Positions 4,894-9,394 of a DNA stretch of 9,394 nt are shown one piece after another. The position numbers and the translations under genes are program-made. The stretch comes from Clostridiales bacterium. GTDB lineage: Bacteria; Bacillota; Clostridia; WRLR01. Every line of letters starts with the position of its first letter. Position 1 is the stretch's first letter. Location: positions 1 through 9,394 of the forward strand of contig JAITSR010000002.1 of assembly GCA_031287655.1 (NCBI GenBank), read 5' to 3'. A model generated the notes under the pieces. The model was not told where the DNA came from. It made no database searches and was given only the letters and a program-made list of their open reading frames with translations.

Positions 4894-5940
4894 CTAGATT
4901 CTGCACTCAATGCTCTTACCCTGCTTTGCGGAGGCGAAAATCAAGTCGTTGACCTGCATCGTGCGGAGGACTTCCTGCGGCTTGACCAAAAGCTCCGCCT
5001 TGCCGTTTGCCGCGGCGTAGAAATTCCGGTAATAGTCGGTCCACTGCACTTTGACGTCCGGCAGCGGGAGCGTCTCGATCGTGTCCTCCGGCCTCGGACG
5101 CATTGTGCGGGTCGAACCGGCCGCGGTCTTTACGGCTTCCAGACTCCAATCGACCTCTTTGACGGTGCCGCGCACAATCGAGCCCTCGCACGCGAAATCC
5201 TTGATGTCAAGCGTGCCGTCGCTGCCGAGCACATGCCAGCGGGGCAGGGACTGGAAGCAGGTCGTGCAGACCTCGACCTGAGCGGACAGACCGCCTTCAA
5301 ACTCCAAGAAGATCTTGATGTTGTCGTCGACCGTGTAGTTGATGTACTTTAGCAGGCTGTAGACCTGTATGACAGGTTCCTTGACCATGTAGAGCAGCTG
5401 GTCGACGAGGTGGATGCCCCAGTCGAGCACCATGCCGCCGCCGGCTTCTTCAACGCGCCGCCAGTCGCTCGGGATGCCGTTCGCGCCCTGTACGCGGCTC
5501 TCAATGAAGAAGGGCTTGCCGATCAGCCCGTCCTCGACGGCCTTTTTTACGATGCAGAAATCGCGGTCCTTCCGGCGGTTGTGGTGTACGGTAAAGAGCT
5601 TGCCCGCGGCCTCCGAGACCTTGATGACCTCCTTGAGGTCCTCTGCGCTCAAGGTCACCGGCTTTTCGCAGATCACGTTCATGCCCGCGTTCAGCGCGGC
5701 GATGCAATATTCCTTGTGCTTGTCGTTCGGCGTCGCGACGAGCACCGTGTTGATCCCGCTCTTAAAAAACGCGTCGAGCTTGTCATAAGGTGTGATCCCG
5801 AGACTCTGCGCAAATTCAAGGCGCGCCGGGTCGATGTCGAACGCCGAGACGATCTTCACGCCCTCGTCCTTCGGGATAATATCCTTATAGTGGTAAAAAG
5901 CCATCCAACCAAAACCAATTACACCAATTTGAACATCCAT
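4894..5940 (-). CDS. Gfo/Idh/MocA family NAD(P)-dependent oxidoreductase
   Basis: Cytoplasmic dehydrogenase of 348 residues, the normal family length. The N-terminal Rossmann domain begins GVIGFGWMA (6-14), a Gly-rich dinucleotide-binding loop with a hydrophobic variant end. CEKPVTLS (91-98) carries the family EKP motif, with Lys93. The C-terminal domain contains GGGMVLDWGIHLVDQ (167-181), with the conserved Asp173 and His177 of the catalytic site. Members oxidise or reduce sugars, inositols, or their derivatives; the exact substrate cannot be told. Start ATG 5940-5938 follows AAGGAGAGG. It stands 99 nt downstream of the MATE gene and 66 nt upstream of the esterase, all on the minus strand. 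Whether it is transcribed with the MATE gene depends on the hairpin at 5986-6014. Confidence 0.9.
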   Translation of the reverse strand: MDVQIGVIGFGWMAFYHYKDIIPKDEGVKIVSAFDIDPARLEFAQSLGITPYDKLDAFFKSGINTVLVATPNDKHKEYCIAALNAGMNVICEKPVTLSAEDLKEVIKVSEAAGKLFTVHHNRRKDRDFCIVKKAVEDGLIGKPFFIESRVQGANGIPSDWRRVEEAGGGMVLDWGIHLVDQLLYMVKEPVIQVYSLLKYINYTVDDNIKIFLEFEGGLSAQVEVCTTCFQSLPRWHVLGSDGTLDIKDFACEGSIVRGTVKEVDWSLEAVKTAAGSTRTMRPRPEDTIETLPLPDVKVQWTDYYRNFYAAANGKAELLVKPQEVLRTMQVNDLIFASAKQGKSIECRI

Positions 5941-5985
5941 GCCAACCTCTCCTTTTTGTTTTTTTTGTTAGCCTATTGCAAAACT

Positions 5986-6014
5986 CTGAAACCCTTACGC
6001 AATGCAGGTTTCAG
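5986..6014 (-). terminator. Stem-loop between MATE and Gfo/Idh genes
   Basis: CTGAAACC (5986-5993) pairs perfectly with GGTTTCAG (6007-6014), 8 bp with a 13-nt loop. On the minus strand it lies just after the MATE stop and is followed by AGTTTTGC, only four T residues. It is a weak terminator or attenuator candidate that could separate the exporter from the two catabolic genes downstream. Confidence 0.35.
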
Positions 6015-6039
6015 CAGCTTTGTGCTACTGATGTCACGC

Positions 6040-7386
6040 TCAGTCGCGTGTGACGTTACGGATCCATTTGTCCCCCCTGAGCCGGAAAAACGCGGGAACC
6101 CACTTGAAAAACTGGTCGAAGCGGGAGAAAAAGAACACCCATGGCAGCGGCAGATGCCAGACAAAAAAGCTCAAAAACGTCAGCGGGATCGTGAAGCCCC
6201 AACCTGCGATCATATCCACCTTGACGACAAAGCGCCCGTCGCCCGCGCCCCTGTTGATACCGATAAAGCAACTGGCGTGGTAAGTGCCGAAGACAGTGCT
6301 GATCGCGCCAATCGTCACAAACTGATACGACAAAAGACGAACCGGCTCACTGACGTTGTAAAGGTTCAACGCGGGCGCGCGCAGCAAAAGGACGAACCCG
6401 GACATCACCAGCCCAAACAGCGCGAATAAAATCTGAATCGTGCCGGCGTATTGACGGGTAAGGTCATATCTCTTTTCGCCGACCGACTTGCCGACGATGA
6501 CGCAGGCCGCACCGGTCAGACCCGTCGTGAAAACAAACGTCAACTGCATCACCGTCTCGGCCATGTTGACGCCCGCGATCATGTCCACGCCCATGCGCCC
6601 CACCAGCGTCCCTTTGACGGTTCCAACCAGTCCCCAAAGAACGTCGCCGAGCATGACGGGCGCGCCGTGACGGAGAAAATCGACAAAGAGCTGACGGTCA
6701 AAATGCACGAGTTCAGACGCCTTCAGCGAAAGCCGTCTGTCTATCCGGAACACATAGACAAGTACGATGGACAGCTCCACACATCTGGCAAGCAGGGTTG
6801 CGATGGCGGCTCCGCGAACGCCGATCGCCGGAAAGCCAAAATGCCCGTAAATCAGGGCGTAATTAAAGAACAGGTTGACAAACAAGGATACTGAGACCAC
6901 AGCCAGAGCCACCCGGACCACCTCTACCCAGCGCAGCATAGCGATTAGGGTATCCGACAGGGCGAACACGATGTATGTCACGCCGATGATGCGAATATAC
7001 CGCACCCCCTCCGCGATAATGTCCGCGTCGTTCGTGAACACACGCAGCGCGGCATGTGGGAACAGTATCGCAAATCCGCCGATCAAAACAGAGATGGCCA
7101 GTGAAATGCGCAGTGAAATGCCAAATATACTCTTGATCCGCGCAACGTCCTTTTTTCCCCAGTATTGAGAAATCAGGACGGCGGAGCCGCCGGCAACGCC
7201 CCGGATAAAAAAGGTGACGAAAACGGTAAGCTGATTGGACACGGACACTGCAGATATAGAGATTTCACCGAGGGAGCCGACCATAATGTTGTCCAAAAAA
7301 TTGACGCCAAGCGAAATGAGGCTTTGCAACGCCACAGGAAGCGCGATCGCTACCAGCGTTTTATAAAACTTGGCGTCCCTTACCAT
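6040..7386 (-). CDS. MATE family efflux transporter
   Basis: Cation-coupled multidrug and toxin extrusion family protein in the cytoplasmic membrane, 448 residues, standard for the family, with about 12 hydrophobic segments throughout. Recognisable features are the N-terminal LPVALQSLISLGVNFLDNIM (16-35) with the DNIMVGSLG segment, and SQYWGKKD (73-80), a loop sequence typical of clostridial MATE proteins. I choose ATG 7386-7384 because GGAGG lies 6 nt upstream; the open frame extends 17 codons further to 7437, but that part is made of a 9-bp tandem repeat and has no ribosome binding site. The substrate cannot be predicted. It begins the minus-strand series MATE, Gfo/Idh, esterase, and is divergent from the sugar importer. 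It may export a toxic intermediate or be unrelated to the sugar genes. Confidence 0.9.
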   Translation of the reverse strand: MVRDAKFYKTLVAIALPVALQSLISLGVNFLDNIMVGSLGEISISAVSVSNQLTVFVTFFIRGVAGGSAVLISQYWGKKDVARIKSIFGISLRISLAISVLIGGFAILFPHAALRVFTNDADIIAEGVRYIRIIGVTYIVFALSDTLIAMLRWVEVVRVALAVVSVSLFVNLFFNYALIYGHFGFPAIGVRGAAIATLLARCVELSIVLVYVFRIDRRLSLKASELVHFDRQLFVDFLRHGAPVMLGDVLWGLVGTVKGTLVGRMGVDMIAGVNMAETVMQLTFVFTTGLTGAACVIVGKSVGEKRYDLTRQYAGTIQILFALFGLVMSGFVLLLRAPALNLYNVSEPVRLLSYQFVTIGAISTVFGTYHASCFIGINRGAGDGRFVVKVDMIAGWGFTIPLTFLSFFVWHLPLPWVFFFSRFDQFFKWVPAFFRLRGDKWIRNVTRD

Positions 7387-7392
7387 CGCGAA

Positions 7393-7397
7393 CCTCC
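7393..7397 (-). promoter_or_regulatory. Ribosome binding site fixing the MATE start
   Basis: GGAGG on the minus strand, 6 nt before ATG 7386. It favours this start over the longer in-frame extension through the 9-bp repeats. Confidence 0.8.
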
Positions 7398-7408
7398 ATT
7401 TTTTTAAG

Positions 7409-7435
7409 ACGTAAATCACGTAAATCACGCAAATC
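7409..7435. repeat. Three tandem 9-bp repeats
   Basis: ACGTAAATC at 7409-7417 and 7418-7426, then ACGCAAATC at 7427-7435. The array lies in the predicted 5' untranslated leader of the MATE gene. Because the period is a multiple of three, it is read in frame upstream of the MATE start as an Ile-Tyr-Val repeat, which artificially extends the open frame. Confidence 0.8.
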
Positions 7436-7458
7436 AATGGTATGCTTGCCTGCTTCCT

Positions 7459-7486
7459 ATTTTATCGCAAATCCGGGAAAAAGCAA
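7459..7486 (-). promoter_or_regulatory. Possible promoter of the MATE gene
   Basis: On the minus strand TTGCTT (7486-7481) is followed after 16 bp by TAAAAT (7464-7459). Both are fair matches to vegetative promoter hexamers. The TGAC-repeat operator is not present in this orientation, so the MATE gene would be under different control. Confidence 0.35.
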
Positions 7487-7579
7487 AGCGTCAGAAATGG
7501 GCTTTTAATGTCGTTTTTTGTCGGCCACGCGTCTGCTATTCGGCAATATAAACAAAATTTCATAATTGAATACAACAAA

Positions 7580-7634
7580 TGACACTATATGTCAAGTAAT
7601 GACACTTCTTTCTTTCGGCGATATGAGATAGAAT
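7580..7634 (+). promoter_or_regulatory. Promoter of the sugar importer with two 20-bp-spaced TGAC half-sites
   Basis: TGACACT begins at 7580 and again at 7600, exactly 20 bp apart. The proximal copy runs into a weak -35 (TTCTTT, 7606-7611), then a 17-bp spacer and TAGAAT (7629-7634), a good -10. The distal copy is also part of an inverted repeat, TGACA-N5-TGTCA (7580-7594). TGACACTTCTT (7600-7610) is identical to 1586-1596. The design suggests an activator bound next to the polymerase. Confidence 0.6.
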
Positions 7635-7719
7635 GATACAGGTCAGATGTTGCGGAGCGGCGCTGCCCGTATGAACGCGGCGCGGATATACTGCACAAAA
7701 AACAGCTTGGGAGGGTTCT

Positions 7720-8649
7720 GTGAAAAACGGTTTTTTTGGAACGATGTGGAAACAAAGATACCTTCAAATGTTTGTCCTGATCGGAATGGCCTATTTGCTT
7801 GTATTCAACTATCTGCCGATGTTCGGCATTATTATCGCGTTCAAGGAGTACAAAATCTCGACCGGCATCCTCGGGATGTTTACATCGCCTTTTGTCGGGC
7901 TGAAGCATTTTATAGAGTTCTTTGGGGACTATAAATTTGCCGAACTTTTGCGGAACACGCTGACGCTTTCGCTCTTTAAGCTGTTCTTCTCCTTTCCGAT
8001 GCCGATTTTTCTCGCGCTGATCCTCAACGAGGTGCGCGCGCCGAAGGTCAAGCGCACGGTTCAGACCGTCAGCTATCTGCCGTACTTCATTTCGTGGATC
8101 ATCGTCGCGGGATTTTGCCAGATCATCCTTTCAAATAACGGAATCCTGAACGATGTGGTCTCGCTGTTTGGCGCGGAGCGCATGCAGTTCCTCTCCGGCG
8201 CGCAGTATTTTTTGCCGATTGCCGTAATCACCGCGTTGTGGAAGGAGACCGGCTGGTGGACAATCATTTTCCTCGCCGCGATCACCTCGATTGATCTTGC
8301 GCTCTATGAGGCGGCGGATATTGACGGCGCGACGCGGCTTCAGAAAATCGGCTTTATTACGCTGCCAGGCATCCGGCCAACCGTGACCGTCGTTCTGATC
8401 CTCGCGCTCGGGAACCTGATGGGCGGCGGCCTGTCCGGCTCAAATTTCGAGCAGAGCTACCTGTTCGGGAACGCTGCTAACCTGAGTACGTCTCAAATTC
8501 TGCAAACCTATGTGCTCCAAGTCGGCCTTTCGCAGGGGCGCTACTCGTTTGCGAGCGCCGCGGGCCTGTTTCAGTCTTTTATCTCGGTTACGATGGTCTT
8601 TTTGAGTAATTTTGTCGCAAAAAAGGTCTCGGGCGAAGGGTTGTTCTAA
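7720..8649 (+). CDS. Sugar ABC transporter permease, LplB/YtaP type
   Basis: Inner membrane subunit of a CUT1 carbohydrate importer, 309 residues, typical for the LplB subgroup used for oligosaccharides in Bacillota. About six membrane segments, roughly residues 17-39, 78-103, 117-136, 162-186, 221-240 and 285-303. The EAA loop that docks the ATPase starts EAADIDGATRLQKIGFITLP (197-216), and YLPMFGIIIAFKEYK (31-45) is typical of the N-terminal part of this subgroup. The start is GTG 7720, with GGGAGGG 4 nt upstream, a short spacing; the ATG at 7744 has no ribosome binding site. It is followed after 60 nt by the partner permease. Members of this subgroup normally lack a dedicated ATPase and share MsmX-like ATPases; that is family knowledge. 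The substrate is unknown. Confidence 0.92.
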   Translation: MKNGFFGTMWKQRYLQMFVLIGMAYLLVFNYLPMFGIIIAFKEYKISTGILGMFTSPFVGLKHFIEFFGDYKFAELLRNTLTLSLFKLFFSFPMPIFLALILNEVRAPKVKRTVQTVSYLPYFISWIIVAGFCQIILSNNGILNDVVSLFGAERMQFLSGAQYFLPIAVITALWKETGWWTIIFLAAITSIDLALYEAADIDGATRLQKIGFITLPGIRPTVTVVLILALGNLMGGGLSGSNFEQSYLFGNAANLSTSQILQTYVLQVGLSQGRYSFASAAGLFQSFISVTMVFLSNFVAKKVSGEGLF

Positions 8650-8709
8650 GATTGATTCACAATGGGATAACATTATTTGGAAATCAACCAAACATGAGGT
8701 GAGGAAGCG

Positions 8710-9394
8710 ATGCGGCAAAGGATCATCAAGCGGACGGCCGAGGACAATATTCTGGATGTGATTGTCTACATTGTTCTGATCATTGTTTTTTTGGCGTCGG
8801 TATACCCGTTTTATCTTGCGATCGTGTTGTCGTTCAACGAGGGCATCGACGCTCAGCTCGGGGGGATCTATTTTGCCCCCCGCAAGTTTACGCTCGACAA
8901 CTACGCGCGGTTCTTCTCGGACCCCGAATGGCTGAACGCGATTGTCGTTTCGCTGGCACGCACCGTTTTCGGAACCTTTCTGACGGTGTTTTTCACGTCG
9001 ATGGTCGCCTACGGGCTCTCGCATAGGAATTTAAAGGGCCGCAAGGTCTATATGGGGATCATCATCTTCGCGATGTATTTTTCCGGCGGCATCATCCCAT
9101 ACTATTCGGTGCTTCGCTCAATCGGGCTGCTCGACACATTCGGCGTCTATGTCCTGCCGATGATGCTCAATTTATTCTATGTGCTTGTCGCGATTTCGTT
9201 CTTTCAGGGTTTGCCGGAGGAGCTTGAGGAGGCGGCGCGCGTCGACGGCGCGAAGGAGCTGCGCATCTTTTTCAGCATTGTCATTCCGATGGCGACGCCG
9301 CTGCTCGCGACGATCGCGATTTTCATCTCGGTGCAGCATTGGAATTCGTGGTATGACAGCGCCTTTTTTGTGCGCAATCAGGAACTGATGACGC
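8710..9394 (+). CDS. Sugar ABC transporter permease, LplC/YtcP type, partial (cut by right edge)
   Basis: Partner permease of the same importer. The first 228 codons are visible, out of about 290-300 usual, starting MRQRIIKRTAEDNILDVIVY; the reading frame stays open to the window end. Hydrophobic segments lie near residues 17-40, 78-103, 114-131, 142-164 and 187-207. The EAA loop begins EAARVDGAKELRIFFSIVIP (174-193), and WNSWYDSAFFVRNQEL (211-226) matches the conserved region of LplC/YtcP proteins that precedes the last membrane helix. ATG 8710 is preceded by GAGGTGAGG at 5 nt. Spacing and order with 7720-8649 are those of an importer operon, and an extracellular solute-binding lipoprotein gene would be expected just downstream. 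Confidence 0.92.
   Translation, partial: MRQRIIKRTAEDNILDVIVYIVLIIVFLASVYPFYLAIVLSFNEGIDAQLGGIYFAPRKFTLDNYARFFSDPEWLNAIVVSLARTVFGTFLTVFFTSMVAYGLSHRNLKGRKVYMGIIIFAMYFSGGIIPYYSVLRSIGLLDTFGVYVLPMMLNLFYVLVAISFFQGLPEELEEAARVDGAKELRIFFSIVIPMATPLLATIAIFISVQHWNSWYDSAFFVRNQELMT

Larger units (their letters stand above)
7387..7719. other. Divergent intergenic region, 333 bp
   Basis: Between the MATE gene (leftward) and the sugar-importer permease (rightward) this region holds the MATE ribosome binding site (7393-7397), a 9-bp tandem repeat (7409-7435), a possible MATE promoter (7459-7486), an AT-rich stretch (about 7540-7580), and the importer promoter with its operator (7580-7634), followed by an 85-nt leader. 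No coding gene is supported here. Confidence 0.75.

Noticed and set aside
5950..5970. T-rich run on the plus strand as a terminator tail
   Set aside because: No stem precedes it on the plus strand and no plus-strand gene ends here. On the minus strand it is an A-rich tract just upstream of the Gfo/Idh ribosome binding site.
6030..6060. TGAC-like site before the Gfo/Idh gene
   Set aside because: A minus-strand TGACAT starts at 6036, but 20 bp upstream the strand reads ACGTCA rather than TGAC, and no promoter hexamers follow at the right distance.
5410..6429. Long plus-strand open frame of 339 codons
   Set aside because: It is antisense to the Gfo/Idh gene and the MATE gene, crosses their intergenic gap, and is rich in Arg, Asp and His with no family pattern. 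The minus-strand genes have clear motifs and ribosome binding sites.
7574..7614. Leftward use of the importer operator for the MATE gene
   Set aside because: The minus-strand TGACA at 7594 has no second copy 20 bp away on either side in that orientation.
8650..8709. Stem TTGATT/AATCAA between the two importer permeases
   Set aside because: Only 6 AT-rich pairs with a loop of over 20 nt; too weak to call a structure.

Overview
The window looks like a moderately GC-rich Bacillota chromosome, most likely an uncultured clostridial or Paenibacillus-like lineage. The grounds are strong AGGAGG-type ribosome binding sites, an LplB/LplC-type oligosaccharide importer, a pair of ABC-2 permeases of the DUF990 type, and catabolic genes spread over several short operons. 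The taxonomy is an inference from gene content and style; there is no rRNA or other marker gene here. No intact transposon, phage, CRISPR array, tRNA or rRNA was seen.

Layout. (1) Positions 1-1323, minus strand: two ABC-2 family permease genes in an operon, the second running off the left edge, separated by a 7-bp-period repeat array that runs into the second gene's ribosome binding site. (2) Positions 1324-1676: a 353-bp divergent intergenic region with two promoter-like sites of the same architecture, a second copy of the 7-bp repeat, a 14-bp perfect direct repeat and a palindrome. (3) Positions 1677-3297, plus strand: a galactose-mutarotase-like protein followed by a DeoC-type aldolase. 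(4) Positions 3298-3465: convergent gap with a perfect 15-bp stem. (5) Positions 3466-7386, minus strand: MATE exporter, then Gfo/Idh/MocA oxidoreductase, then type B carboxylesterase. (6) Positions 7387-7719: a 333-bp divergent intergenic region. (7) From 7720 to the right edge, plus strand: two permeases of a CUT1 sugar importer, the second cut by the window end.

How it fits together. The right-hand genes would import an oligosaccharide; its binding protein is expected just beyond the right edge. A mutarotase-like protein, an NAD(P)-dependent sugar dehydrogenase family member, an esterase that could remove acyl groups and a class I aldolase could act on sugars or acylated glycosides. This joint pathway is inferred from clustering; the substrate cannot be read from the sequence.

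The most notable observation is regulatory. Three promoter regions (upstream of the mutarotase/deoC operon, the ABC-2 operon and the sugar importer) each carry two TGAC-starting half-sites exactly 20 bp apart. In each, the proximal half-site directly abuts a mostly poor -35 hexamer, followed 16-17 bp later by a -10-like hexamer. That is the layout expected for one activator, perhaps an AraC/YesN-type regulator, controlling all three units. The regulator itself is not in the window.
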